Below, one piece after another: positions 18,095 to 26,827 of a DNA stretch of 64,000 nt. The notes beneath the pieces were generated by a model. The model had not been told where the DNA came from and searched no databases. It was given only the letters and a program-made list of their open reading frames with translations. Source of the DNA: Streptomyces clavuligerus (lineage in GTDB: Bacteria; Actinomycetota; Actinomycetes; Streptomycetales; Streptomycetaceae); NCBI RefSeq assembly GCF_005519465.1, contig NZ_CP027858.1, forward strand, positions 930,001-994,000. Direction: 5' to 3'. The position numbers were made by a program, and so were the translations under genes. Numbering within the stretch: the first letter of the stretch is position 1; each line of letters starts with the position of its first letter.

Positions 18095-18469
18095 TCAGAT
18101 CGCGGTCAGGCGCTCCAGCGGGAACGGCGGCCGGGCCAGGGGGCGTACGGCCACCCGGGTGAGCTGGAGGGCGTTGTCGTCCCCCGCCGTGCGGTTGGTG
18201 TGGAGGACGCCGCAGCCCGTGCAGCGGTGGACGAGCACCCACTCGCCGTCGCCGCGCACGGAGATGGCGAGCGGTTCCATCCGGGCGCCGCAGTCGGCGG
18301 CCCGGTCACCGGGGGTGTCGTCGAGGTGCCGGCTCCACAGACAGTTGGGGCAGTGGTTGCGGTGCCCCGTTCCGGCGGCGGTCATGGAGACGTCGAGGCC
18401 GCAGTGGAGACAGCGGAAGGACTCGGCGCGCGCTTCGGTGCGGGCGCGCCGGGACCGGTTGCGTGACAT
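18095..18469 (-). CDS. RNHCP-domain zinc-finger protein
   Basis: A 124-residue small protein with the RNHCP signature itself (GHRNHCPNCLWSRHLDD). Cys pairs are visible at CLHCG, CPNC and CTGCG, with an isolated Cys in DCGARM, arranged like one or two zinc ribbons. The family is common in bacteria and has no established function; nucleic-acid binding is a reasonable guess. The N-terminus is strongly basic (SRNRSRRARTEAR). The ATG start is followed by a normal-length domain, and the gene appears monocistronic with a terminator just downstream. Confidence 0.85.
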   Translation of the reverse strand: MSRNRSRRARTEARAESFRCLHCGLDVSMTAAGTGHRNHCPNCLWSRHLDDTPGDRAADCGARMEPLAISVRGDGEWVLVHRCTGCGVLHTNRTAGDDNALQLTRVAVRPLARPPFPLERLTAI

Positions 18470-18796
18470 GGGGAGTGAACTCCTGGAGAGAGGTGTGGAC
18501 TGGGCGTCTGAGGACGGCGCCGCCCCACACCGGAGGAGCTATTCCGCTGGTGCGGAGGTCCTTCCTCGGTGAGGACGGCTCCACGTGGCCCGGGGCATAC
18601 ACACACCACTTCCTGCTGCTCGGCGCTGCTCACGCGCACGGTCGACGACCGGCCGGAAGGTGTCCGGTGGCCGCCTCCATCACAGCGCCCCGGCCGCACC
18701 GGGGGCAACCGGTTTTCGGGCGGAGGACCGTTTCCCGGCGGAGGACCGTTTCACCGTGGAACAGGGACGGGCGGGCGGGCGGATCGCACCGCGGGC
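18470..18796. other. Gap between the xdhC and RNHCP genes
   Basis: 327 bases with no credible gene, lying upstream of the RNHCP gene and downstream of xdhC on the minus strand. GGCGGAGGACCGTTT occurs twice in tandem at about 18719-18752. It should contain the RNHCP promoter; no clear terminator for the xdh operon was found. Confidence 0.4.
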
Positions 18797-20536
18797 TCAG
18801 GCCACCGGTCCGAGGCGCCCGGTCAGGGGCTCGTCGTGGTGGATGGGGACGCGCGCGCCGGTGAGTGCGGCTCCGCTGCCGCCGCGCCGTTCGGCGACGA
18901 TCTCGGCGGCGATGGACAGCGCCGTCTCCTGCGGGGTACGGGCCCCGAGGTCGAGCCCGATGGGGCTGCGCAGCCGGTCGATCGCCCCCTCGCCGACGCC
19001 CGCCGCGCGCAGCCGCCGTATCCGGTCGAGGTGGGTACGGCGGGAGCCCATGGCGCCGACGTAGGCGACGGGCAGCGTCAGGGCGTGGGTCAGCAGGGGG
19101 ATGTCGAACTTGGCGTCGTGGGTGAGGACGCAGAGCACCGTACGGGCGTCGGTGCGGGTGGCGGCGAGATAGCGGTGTGGCCAGGCCACCACGACCTCGT
19201 CGGCGTCGGGGAAGCGGGCTGCGGTGGTGAAGACGGGGCGGGCGTCGCAGACGGTGACGTGGTAGCCGAGGAACTTGCCCACCGTCACCAGCGCGGCGGC
19301 GAAGTCGACCGCGCCGAAGACGATCATCCGGGGGGCGGGGAGGCTGGTCTCGACGAACAGGGTCACCGGCGCGCCGCAGAGGGAGCCGTCCGCGCCGACG
19401 GTGACGGTGGCGGTGCGGCCCGCGTCGAGCAGGGCCCGCGCCTCGGCCGCGGCCGTGCGGTCGAGGGCGGGCGGCCCGCCGAGTGTGCCGCGGCCGCGGC
19501 CGTCCGCGTGCACGAGCAGGGCCGCGCCGAGCAGCTCCGCGGGCCCGTCGACGACCCTGACCAGCGCGGCGGCACCGCCGGCCGCGGCGGTGTCCAGGGC
19601 TTCCGCGTACACGGCGACCGGGGTGCCGTCCGACCCCCCGGAACCCGCCCCACCGGCCCCGGGCACGGACGGGACCCCGGCGCCGACGCTGTCCGCCCCT
19701 GCGGAACCGCACCGGTCCGCCGACCCCCTGGAACCGGCCCCGGGCACGGACGGGACCCCAGCGCCGGTGGCATCCGCCGCGACGGGCCCGAGCCGACCCG
19801 GTGGGCCCGCGCCGTCCTCCCGTCCGGTCGTGGCCCCCGCACCGGTATCCGTGACATCCGCCCCGGCGGAACCGCGCCCCTTCGGCGAGCCCGCGCCGGT
19901 CCAGGCCCCGGGCGCGGGCGCGGACGGAACCCCGGCACCGGCGCTGCGCGCCCCGGCGGAACCAGGCCGGTCCGATGGCCCCCCGCCGGTCCCGTCCCCC
20001 CGCGCGGGCGCCGACGGGGACGGGGCTCCGGTGGCGGCCGGGGCGGGACCGCGTTGGTCCGGGAGGCCCGCCGGGCCGGGGGCCGCGCCTTCGCCGGAGG
20101 GGGCGTCGGCGGGGGCCGCGACAGGCGGTCGGGCCGATGGCGGGCCGTCATCGGCGGCGCTCGGCGCCGGGAGGCCGGCCGCGCCGCCCACGACCCCGGC
20201 CGAGGGCCGTACGGCCGGGCCCGCCGGGTCGATCGGCGTGATCAGGACCTCCATCGTGCCGCCGCAGGTCAGCCCCGCCGCGAAGGCGTCCTCGTCACTC
20301 GGGTGGAACCGTTCCCGCAGGGTCCGCCCGTCGGCCAGGGCGCGCAGGCACAGTTCGTACAGCGTGCCCTCGACACAGCCGCCGGAGACGGAGCCGACGG
20401 CGGTGCCGTCCTCCGCCACCGCCAGCGCGGCGCCCGGCTGCCGGGGGGCGCTGCCGGTCACGGAGACCACGGTGGCGACGGCGCAGGCACGCCCGGCCCG
20501 TATCCAGGGGCGCAGCTCGGTCGCCAGCTCCAGCAT
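18797..20536 (-). CDS. xdhC: XdhC/CoxI molybdenum-cofactor insertion factor with large insertion
   Basis: 579 residues, about 200 longer than usual. XdhC proteins bind the molybdenum cofactor, promote its sulfuration and deliver it to xanthine dehydrogenase. Residues 1-105 are the N-terminal CoxI domain (GSAPRQPGA, GSVSGGCVEG, AGLTCGGTMEV with conserved cysteines). Residues about 304-579 are the C-terminal domain, with a Rossmann-like APRMIVFGAVDFAAAL strand-turn and the conserved AYVGAMGSRRT and GLDLGARTPQETALSIAAEI segments. Between them lies a roughly 197-residue Ala/Gly/Pro/Ser-rich insertion with internal repeats. The ATG at 20536 is 45 bases after the Mo subunit gene, as the fourth gene of the operon. 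Confidence 0.9.
   Translation of the reverse strand: MLELATELRPWIRAGRACAVATVVSVTGSAPRQPGAALAVAEDGTAVGSVSGGCVEGTLYELCLRALADGRTLRERFHPSDEDAFAAGLTCGGTMEVLITPIDPAGPAVRPSAGVVGGAAGLPAPSAADDGPPSARPPVAAPADAPSGEGAAPGPAGLPDQRGPAPAATGAPSPSAPARGDGTGGGPSDRPGSAGARSAGAGVPSAPAPGAWTGAGSPKGRGSAGADVTDTGAGATTGREDGAGPPGRLGPVAADATGAGVPSVPGAGSRGSADRCGSAGADSVGAGVPSVPGAGGAGSGGSDGTPVAVYAEALDTAAAGGAAALVRVVDGPAELLGAALLVHADGRGRGTLGGPPALDRTAAAEARALLDAGRTATVTVGADGSLCGAPVTLFVETSLPAPRMIVFGAVDFAAALVTVGKFLGYHVTVCDARPVFTTAARFPDADEVVVAWPHRYLAATRTDARTVLCVLTHDAKFDIPLLTHALTLPVAYVGAMGSRRTHLDRIRRLRAAGVGEGAIDRLRSPIGLDLGARTPQETALSIAAEIVAERRGGSGAALTGARVPIHHDEPLTGRLGPVA
19628..20218 (-). repeat. Low-complexity insertion within xdhC
   Basis: In-frame Ala/Gly/Pro/Ser-rich block separating the two XdhC domains. 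It holds decayed repeats: CCGGCCCCGGGCACGGACGG occurs at 19653 and again at 19734, an 81-bp (27-codon) spacing. Looser copies of the SAGA...GVPS..PG theme continue to about 19980. Likely a flexible linker produced by repeat expansion. Confidence 0.8.
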
Positions 20537-20581
20537 CGGGTTCTCCTCCCTGAGGGGACGGGACGGTCACGGGGTCGGACG

Positions 20582-22978
20582 TCACCCGCCGGTGAGGTGT
20601 TCCGGGCGGACGGGCACCCGGGTGAGGCCCCGTCCGGTGGCGTCCCGGATCGCGGCGAGGACGGCCGGGGTCGCGGACAGGGTGGGCGCCTCGCCGACGC
20701 CCCGGAGCCCGTACGGGGCGTGGTCGTCGGCGAGTTCCAGCACATCGACCGGGATGGGGGGTGTGTCGAGGAGGGTGGGGATCAGATAGTCCGTGAACGA
20801 CGGGTTGCGGACCCTCGCCGTCGCCGGGTCGACGACGATCTCCTCCATGACCGCGATCCCGAGCCCCTGGGTGGTCCCGCCCTGGATCTGGCCCTCGACC
20901 GCGAGCGGGTTGATCGCCTTGCCCACGTCCTGGGCGCAGGCCAGCTCGACGACCTTCACCAGGCCGAGTTCGGTGTCGACCTCGACGACGGCGCGGTGGG
21001 CGGCGAAGGAGTACTGCACATGGCCGTCGCCCTGCCCGGTGACCGGGTCCAGCGGCTGGGTGGGCCGGTGCCGCCACTCCACCTCCGCCTCCACCGCCCC
21101 GCCGGGGGCCTGCCGCAGGATCTCCGCGAGGTCGGCCAGCGGCTCGCCGTCGTCGGTGACCACCCGCCCGTCCTCCAGCAGCAGTTCGGCGGTGGCCCAG
21201 GCCGGGTGGCGGGTGCCGAGGTGGCGGCGGCCCAGCGCCAGGACGGTTTCCCGGACCGTCTCGCAGGCGTGTTTGACCGCGCCTCCGGTGACATAGGTCT
21301 GCCGGGACGCGGAGGTGCTGCCCGCCGAGCCGATGCCGGTGTCGGCGGGCCGGACGGTGACCCGGGTGACGCCGAGTTCGGTCCGGGCGATCTGGGCGTG
21401 GACGGTGATCCCGCCCTGGCCGACCTCGGCCATCGCCGTGTAGACGGTGGCGGCGGGGGTGCCGCCGACGTTCTCCAGCCGTACCCGGGCCGTGGAGTAG
21501 TCGTCGAAGCCCTCGGAGAAGCCGACGTTCTTGATGCCGACGGCGTAGCCGACGCCCCGGACGACCCCTTCGCCGTGGGTGGTGTTGGCGACCCCGCCGG
21601 GCAGGGCGCGCGGATCGACGGTGCCGTCGGCGCTCTCCCACTGGCGTTCGGGCGGCAGTGGCCTGGCCTTGACGCGGCGCAGCAGTTCCGCGACGGGCGC
21701 GGGGGAGTCGACGGGCTGTCCTGTGGGCATGACGGTGCCCTGTTCCATGGCGTTCCGGCGGCGGAACTCCACCGGGTGGAGGCCGAGCCGGGCGGCGACC
21801 TTGTCCATCTGTGCCTCGTACGCGAAGCACGCCTGCACGGCGCCGAATCCGCGCATCGCGCCGCAGGGCGGGTTGTTGGTGTAGAGGGCGAGGGCCTCGA
21901 TGTCGACGTTGTCGACGGCGTAGGGGCCGATGGAGAGGGAGGCGGCGTTGCCGACGACCGCCGGGGAGGAGGAGGCGTAGGCGCCGCCGTCGAGCACGAT
22001 CCGGCAGCGGACATGGGTGAGGCGGCCGTCGCGGGTGGCGCCGTGCTCGTAGTGGAGCCGGGCCGGGTGGCGGTGGACATGGCCGAAGAAGGACTCGAAG
22101 CGGTTGTAGACCATCTTGACGGGCCGTCCGGTGCGCAGGGCGAGCAGACCGGCGTGGATCTGCATGGACAGGTCCTCCCGGCCGCCGAAGGCCCCGCCGA
22201 CGCCGGAGAGGGTCATCCGTACCTTGTCCTCGGGCAGTCCGAGGACGGGGGCGATCTGCCGGAGGTCGGAGTGGAGCCACTGGGTGGCGACGTAGAGGTC
22301 GACGCCGCCGTCCTCGGCGGGGACGGCGAGCCCGGACTCGGGCCCGAGGAACGCCTGGTCCTGCATGCCGAAGACATAGTCGCCGCGGACGATCACATCG
22401 GCGCGGGCGGCGGCCGCCCGGGCGTCGCCGCGGACGATGGGCTGGCGGTGGACGATGTTGGGGTGCGGTACCCGGGGGGCGTAGTGGTCGGTGCGGTGCT
22501 CGTGCAGCAGGGGCGCGCCGGGGGCGGTGGCGGACGCCTCGTCGGTGACGAGCGGCAGCTCCCCGTAGTCGACGCGGATGCGGGCGGCGGCGCGGCGGGC
22601 GGTCTCGGGGTGGTCGGCGGCGACCAGGGCGACGGGTTCCCCGTGGTGGCGGACCCGGCGGTGGGCGAGGGCGGGGGTGTCCTTCAGCTCCAGGCCGTAG
22701 TGGGTCTCGCGGGCGGGCAGGTCCTCGTAGGTGAGGACGGCCCGTACGCCGGGGACGGCGAGCGCGGCGGAGATGTCGATGGAGTGGATGGCGGCGTGGG
22801 CGGTGGTGGAGCGCAGGGTGTGGCCCCAGATCATGTCCTCGTGCCACATGTCGGACGCGTAGGCGAACTCTCCGGTGACCTTGAGGATGCCGTCGGGGCG
22901 GGGGGCCGACGTGCCGACGCCGCCGTGGACGCGGTCGGTGCGGGTGAGGTCGCCGGGGACGGCGCCGGGGACGGTCAT
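20582..22978 (-). CDS. Xanthine dehydrogenase, molybdopterin-binding subunit
   Basis: 798 residues. This catalytic subunit oxidises hypoxanthine to xanthine and xanthine to urate at the Mo centre. Family landmarks: GVGGAFGGRED, MRGFGAVQA, a GQGGITVHAQIA cofactor loop, and near the C-terminus GVGEAPTLSATPA with the glutamate that acts as catalytic base in this family. The ATG at 22978 overlaps the 2Fe-2S gene stop by four bases. The longer open frame upstream is only the shadow of that gene. Substrate assignment rests on the family, the XdhC partner and the adjacent PucR-type regulator; another purine or aldehyde substrate cannot be excluded from sequence alone. Confidence 0.92.
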   Translation of the reverse strand: MTVPGAVPGDLTRTDRVHGGVGTSAPRPDGILKVTGEFAYASDMWHEDMIWGHTLRSTTAHAAIHSIDISAALAVPGVRAVLTYEDLPARETHYGLELKDTPALAHRRVRHHGEPVALVAADHPETARRAAARIRVDYGELPLVTDEASATAPGAPLLHEHRTDHYAPRVPHPNIVHRQPIVRGDARAAAARADVIVRGDYVFGMQDQAFLGPESGLAVPAEDGGVDLYVATQWLHSDLRQIAPVLGLPEDKVRMTLSGVGGAFGGREDLSMQIHAGLLALRTGRPVKMVYNRFESFFGHVHRHPARLHYEHGATRDGRLTHVRCRIVLDGGAYASSSPAVVGNAASLSIGPYAVDNVDIEALALYTNNPPCGAMRGFGAVQACFAYEAQMDKVAARLGLHPVEFRRRNAMEQGTVMPTGQPVDSPAPVAELLRRVKARPLPPERQWESADGTVDPRALPGGVANTTHGEGVVRGVGYAVGIKNVGFSEGFDDYSTARVRLENVGGTPAATVYTAMAEVGQGGITVHAQIARTELGVTRVTVRPADTGIGSAGSTSASRQTYVTGGAVKHACETVRETVLALGRRHLGTRHPAWATAELLLEDGRVVTDDGEPLADLAEILRQAPGGAVEAEVEWRHRPTQPLDPVTGQGDGHVQYSFAAHRAVVEVDTELGLVKVVELACAQDVGKAINPLAVEGQIQGGTTQGLGIAVMEEIVVDPATARVRNPSFTDYLIPTLLDTPPIPVDVLELADDHAPYGLRGVGEAPTLSATPAVLAAIRDATGRGLTRVPVRPEHLTGG

Positions 22979-23547
22979 CGCGCATCGCCTCCGTGCTCCG
23001 CCGCCGCGGCCCGGCGGGCGGCGGCCAGCCGGACCGCGTCGAGGATCTTCTCGTACCCCGTGCAGCGGCAGAGGTTGCCCGCGAGCGCTTCGCGGATGTC
23101 GGCGTCGGCGGGGTCGGGGACGCGGGCGACGAGGTCGTCGGCGGCGACGAGGAGTCCGGGGGTGCAGAAGCCGCACTGGACGGCTCCGGCGTCGATGAAC
23201 GCCTGCTGGACGGGGGCGAGCCCGGGGGTGTGCGGCGGGGTCCCGGCCCCGGCCGCCGCGGCGGTCTCCGCCGGGCCGTCCCCGGCGCCGTCCCGCTGCC
23301 GTGCGTGATCGGCCAGCCCCTCGACGGTGACGACCTCCCGGCCCTCGGCCTGGCCCGCTGCGACCAGGCAGGAGCAGACCAGGACACCGTCGAGCCGGAC
23401 CGTGCAGGAGCCGCACTCACCCTGTTCGCAGGCGTTCTTCGAGCCGGGGAGCCCCAGGCGCTCGCGCAGCACCCACAGCAGGCTCTCGCCTTCCCACACA
23501 TCGTCGGCCTGGTGTCGGCGGCCGTTGACCGTGACGTTCACGCGCAC
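22975..23547 (-). CDS. Xanthine dehydrogenase, [2Fe-2S] subunit
   Basis: 190 residues, carrying the two [2Fe-2S] clusters that pass electrons from Mo to FAD. Plant-type cluster: C40, C45, C48 (CEQGECGSC) and C60. Second cluster: C125, C128 (CGFC) and C160, C162 (CRC). The linker between the domains (about 83-109) is an Ala/Gly/Pro-rich expansion. GTG at 23547 follows GAGGAGAGGAG; a second GTG two codons later is possible. It overlaps the FAD gene by 10 bases and the Mo gene by four. Confidence 0.93.
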   Translation of the reverse strand: MRVNVTVNGRRHQADDVWEGESLLWVLRERLGLPGSKNACEQGECGSCTVRLDGVLVCSCLVAAGQAEGREVVTVEGLADHARQRDGAGDGPAETAAAAGAGTPPHTPGLAPVQQAFIDAGAVQCGFCTPGLLVAADDLVARVPDPADADIREALAGNLCRCTGYEKILDAVRLAAARRAAAAEHGGDAR

Positions 23548-24422
23548 GGGACACTCCTCTCCTCACGGTACGACTCCCAGGTCCACAGCAGCGTGCGGCG
23601 GGCCAGGACACCGACGGCGTGACGGCGGTAGGCGGCGGTGCCCCGGACGTCGTCGATGGGGCTGCATCCGGCGGCGGCGAGCCGGGCGAACTCGGCGACG
23701 GCCGAGGGGGCGAGCGCGGCCCGGCTCTCCCAGAGCCCGTCCTGTGCCAGGGCCGCGTTCAGGAACTCCTCGGCGACGGCGGCCCGTACGGGGGTGGGCG
23801 CGGCGGAGCCGATGCCGGTGCGGACGGCCCGGGAGCGGGGGTGGAGGGCGATCCCGAAGGCGCAGACCGCGATCACCATGGCGTTGCGGGTGCCGACCTT
23901 GGCGTACTGCTGGGGGCCGTCGGCGCGGGGGATGCGGATCGCCCGGATCAGCTCGTCGGGGGCGAGGGCGTTGCGTTTGACGCCGGTGTAGAAGGCGTCG
24001 ACGGGGATGCGGCGGGCCCCGCGCACGGACTCGGCCTCGATCTCGGCCCCGGCGGCGAGCAGCGCGGGGTGGCAGTCCCCGGCGGGGGACGCGGTGCCGA
24101 GGTTGCCGCCGACTCCGGCCCGGTTGCGGATCTGGGGGGAGGCGACGGTGCGTGCGGCGACGGCGAGTCCGGGAAGGTCCCCGGAGAGTTCCTCGATGAT
24201 CCGGGTGTAGGGGACCGAGGCGCCGAGCCGTACGGTGTCGCCCTCCCGCTCCCACCGGCTCAGTTCGGCGATCCGGCCCAGGTCGATGAGGTGGTCGGGG
24301 CGGCGCCGGTCGAAGTTGATCTCGACCATGACATCGGTGCCGCCCGCGAGGGGGACGGCGCCGGGGTGCGCCGCCTTGGCGGCCAGCGCCTCTTCCCAGC
24401 TCGCGGGCCGTAGGAAGTCCAT
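23538..24422 (-). CDS. Xanthine dehydrogenase, FAD-binding subunit
   Basis: 294 residues, first gene of the xdh operon. It binds FAD and hands electrons to the final acceptor. Landmarks are the N-terminal MDFLRPASWEEAL, the FAD pyrophosphate loop PLAGGTDVMVEI, and the NRAGVGGNLGTASPAGDCHP segment. The C-terminal CO_deh_flav_C-type domain follows from about residue 175. ATG at 24422 has GGAGGAG immediately upstream; the open frame extends further but without coding character. It is divergent from the PucR-type regulator across 407 bases. Confidence 0.92.
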   Translation of the reverse strand: MDFLRPASWEEALAAKAAHPGAVPLAGGTDVMVEINFDRRRPDHLIDLGRIAELSRWEREGDTVRLGASVPYTRIIEELSGDLPGLAVAARTVASPQIRNRAGVGGNLGTASPAGDCHPALLAAGAEIEAESVRGARRIPVDAFYTGVKRNALAPDELIRAIRIPRADGPQQYAKVGTRNAMVIAVCAFGIALHPRSRAVRTGIGSAAPTPVRAAVAEEFLNAALAQDGLWESRAALAPSAVAEFARLAAAGCSPIDDVRGTAAYRRHAVGVLARRTLLWTWESYREERSVPCA

Positions 24423-24829
24423 GGGCGCTCTCCTCCGGCTTCGTGAGCGGGCTCCGGGGCCCTGCTGCTGACTGGGGCTGCTGACTGAGCTGGTGACATG
24501 GCCGATGGCTCGGCCGACGGCGTGCCGCGCGGGGGCGGGGGCCGGTCGCGCGGGCTCCGTCCCGGTACGGCTGCGCCCCCGATGAGGGCATACGTCCACG
24601 CTAGGCTTTTCCGCCACATTCCGGACGCATACCCGCCTGGGGGTTCCCGGCCCAGTACACAAGCGGACGCCGACCGCTTTGGAGTCACTGATGACATGAA
24701 AGAGTTGGCTGGTCTCCTCCGTCATCTTGTAGATTCAGACGAAAAGCGGGTCGCGGTCATGGCACCGTTCGCCCAGGACACCGTGGCCCGGGGCCATCGG
24801 TAACGACGAAACGGATCGGCGAGGACGAG
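24423..24829. other. Divergent promoter region, xdh operon / pucR-type gene
   Basis: 407 bases between divergent starts, with a less GC-rich centre (about 24590-24760, e.g. TTTTCCGCCACATTCCGGA). This is where a PucR-type regulator would be expected to act on the xdh operon and on its own gene. I found no strong palindrome. Confidence 0.45.
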
Positions 24830-26587
24830 ATGCGGCTGCGCGCACTGCTGGAGAACGACGCGCTGGGGCTGCGGCTGCTCGGTGGCGAGGAAGAGCTGGA
24901 CCGCGGCGTCCACGGGGTGATGACCACCGATCTGCGCGACCCCAGCCGCTATCTGTCGGGCGGGGAGCTGGTGCTCACCGGGCTGGCCTGGCGGCGTTCG
25001 CCCGAGGATTCGGAGCCGTTCGTCCGCATCCTGGCGGCGGCCCGGGTGGCCGCCCTGGCGGCGGGCGAGGCGGAGCTGGGAGCCGTTCCGGACGACCTGG
25101 TGGAGGCGTGCGCCCGGCATCGGATGCCGCTGTTCGCGGTGCACGAGTCCGTGGCGTTCGCCACCGTCACCGAGTACGTGGTGCGCCAGGTCTCCGGTGA
25201 GCGGGCGGGCGATCTGGCGGCGGTCGTGGACCGGCACCGGCGGCTGATGACCTCGGGTCCGGCGGGCGGCGGCCCGGACGCGGTGCTCGATCTGCTCAGC
25301 TCCGACCTCGATCTGCGGGCCTGGGTGCTCTCGCCCACCGGGCGGCTGATCGCGGGCGCGGCCGGGGCGCTGCCGCCGGGCGCGGGCGCGGAGCTGGCCC
25401 GGGAGCATCTGACGGCGGTCCGGGCCGGGCGGCGGGCCCCGTACCGGGCGGCGGCGGGCGGGACGACGTACTCGCTCTTCCCCGTGGGCGCCCCGGGCGG
25501 CGGCACGGACCGCGGCCCGGCGGACGGGCCCGGCGGGGTGCGGCCTGACGTGCTCTCCGACTGGCTGCTGGCGGTCGAGGCGGACGCGGGCGACTGGCCC
25601 GCCGAGCGGCTCGATCTGCTCCAGGGCGTCACCCAGCTCATCACGGTGGAGCGGGAGCGGCGGGAGGCGGCGCGCTCGGTCCGCCGCAGGCTGGCCCAGG
25701 AGGTGCTGGAGCTGGTGCAGTCGGGCGCCGCCCCGGCGGAGATCGCGGCCCGGCTGCGGGTCGCGGCGCCGGTGCTGCTGCCGGGGGTCGGGGCCACGCC
25801 GCGCTGGCAGATGGTCGTCGCCCGGGTGGAGTGGGGCCAGGACGCCGGGCCGTCCCCGGCGGGCCAGGAGGCTGCGGAGGGCGGACCGGCGGGCCGGGTC
25901 GCCCAGTCGCTGCTGGAGGAGATCCTCGCGGAGCCCTCGGCCCCGGGCGCCGACGCCGGTGACCGGATCGCCGTCGCGCACCTCGGGGACGAGGCGGTCG
26001 CCCTGGTGCCGCTCCCGGCCGCCCCGGCGGCGGGCGCGGGAGCCGCGGCACCGGCCGGGCCGGGCGGCTCCCGGGGCGCGGCCGGCGACGAGGGGCTGCA
26101 CGCGCAGACGCTGCTGGGCGCGGTCGGCGATCCGCTCGCGGCCGGGCTCGGCGAGGACGGACGGCTCACGGTCGGGGTGAGCGCGGCGGTCAGCTCCGCC
26201 GAGGGGCTGCGCGGCGCGCTGGAGGAGGCCCGGCACGCCCGCCGGGTCGCCGCGGCCCGCCCGGGCCGGGTGTGCGCGGCGGGCCACCACGAGCTGGCCT
26301 CCCATGTGCTGTTGCTGCCGTTCGTCCCGGACGATGTGCGACGGGCGTTCACGGCGCGGCTGCTCGATCCGCTGCGGGAGTACGACGGGCGGCACCGGGC
26401 GGAACTGATTCCGACGCTGGACGCGTTCCTGGAGAGCGACGGCTCCTGGACGCGGTGCGCGCAGCGGCTGCATCTGCATGTGAACACGCTGCGGTACCGG
26501 ATCGGGCGGATCGAACAGCTCACGGGCCGGGATCTGTCCCGGCTGGAGGACAAGCTCGATTTCTTCCTCGCCCTGCGGATGAGTTGA
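24830..26587 (+). CDS. PucR-family transcriptional regulator
   Basis: 585 residues. Three parts: an N-terminal PucR domain (about 1-125) beginning MRLRALLENDALGLRLLGGEE, a variable GGDEF-like or ligand-sensing middle with two Ala/Gly/Pro-rich stretches (about 340-350 and 385-415), and the C-terminal PucR helix-turn-helix (about 520-585, FLESDGSWTRCAQRLHLHVN, RYRIGRIEQLTG). PucR in Bacillus controls purine catabolism. Its place divergent from the xanthine dehydrogenase operon supports the same role here; induction by a purine breakdown product is inference. The start has a GAGGACGAG ribosome site. Confidence 0.9.
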   Translation: MRLRALLENDALGLRLLGGEEELDRGVHGVMTTDLRDPSRYLSGGELVLTGLAWRRSPEDSEPFVRILAAARVAALAAGEAELGAVPDDLVEACARHRMPLFAVHESVAFATVTEYVVRQVSGERAGDLAAVVDRHRRLMTSGPAGGGPDAVLDLLSSDLDLRAWVLSPTGRLIAGAAGALPPGAGAELAREHLTAVRAGRRAPYRAAAGGTTYSLFPVGAPGGGTDRGPADGPGGVRPDVLSDWLLAVEADAGDWPAERLDLLQGVTQLITVERERREAARSVRRRLAQEVLELVQSGAAPAEIAARLRVAAPVLLPGVGATPRWQMVVARVEWGQDAGPSPAGQEAAEGGPAGRVAQSLLEEILAEPSAPGADAGDRIAVAHLGDEAVALVPLPAAPAAGAGAAAPAGPGGSRGAAGDEGLHAQTLLGAVGDPLAAGLGEDGRLTVGVSAAVSSAEGLRGALEEARHARRVAAARPGRVCAAGHHELASHVLLLPFVPDDVRRAFTARLLDPLREYDGRHRAELIPTLDAFLESDGSWTRCAQRLHLHVNTLRYRIGRIEQLTGRDLSRLEDKLDFFLALRMS

Positions 26588-26647
26588 TCTTTCCCTCTTC
26601 CCTGGGGAGCTGTCCTGAAAGCGTCCCTGAAAAGGCAGTTGAACGCT

Positions 26648-26673
26648 CGACCTCTCCGCGAAAGGGGAGGTCG
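26648..26673 (+). terminator. Hairpin after the pucR-type gene
   Basis: Inverted repeat CGACCTCTCC (26648-26657) with GGGGAGGTCG (26664-26673), ten pairs with one wobble and a six-base loop, 60 bases after the regulator's stop. No U-tract. Confidence 0.45.
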
Positions 26674-26726
26674 GGCCCGTTCCACTCACTCAGCGACCGG
26701 TAATGGTCACCGACCTAAATTGACAG

Positions 26727-26745
26727 TTAGGGAAGGCTCACCATA
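26727..26745. promoter_or_regulatory. DmdR/IdeR-type iron box
   Basis: TTAGGGAAGGCTCACCATA matches the actinobacterial iron box (TTAGGTTAGGCTCACCTAA type) at 16 of 19 positions by eye. It sits 82 bases upstream of the ferric SBP gene. The iron-loaded repressor would block transcription here, so the importer should switch on when iron is scarce. Confidence 0.82.
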
Positions 26746-26827
26746 TTCATTGGGGGTCATCATCGTCCCCGCACCGCCGGGCGCCTTGCGCGTTCCGTGC
26801 GACCAGCGGGCCGTCCAGGAGGCTCCC

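Noticed and set aside
18569..23308. A 1579-codon plus-strand open frame over the xdh operon
   Set aside because: Antisense shadow; the minus strand encodes intact XdhC, Mo and Fe-S subunits.
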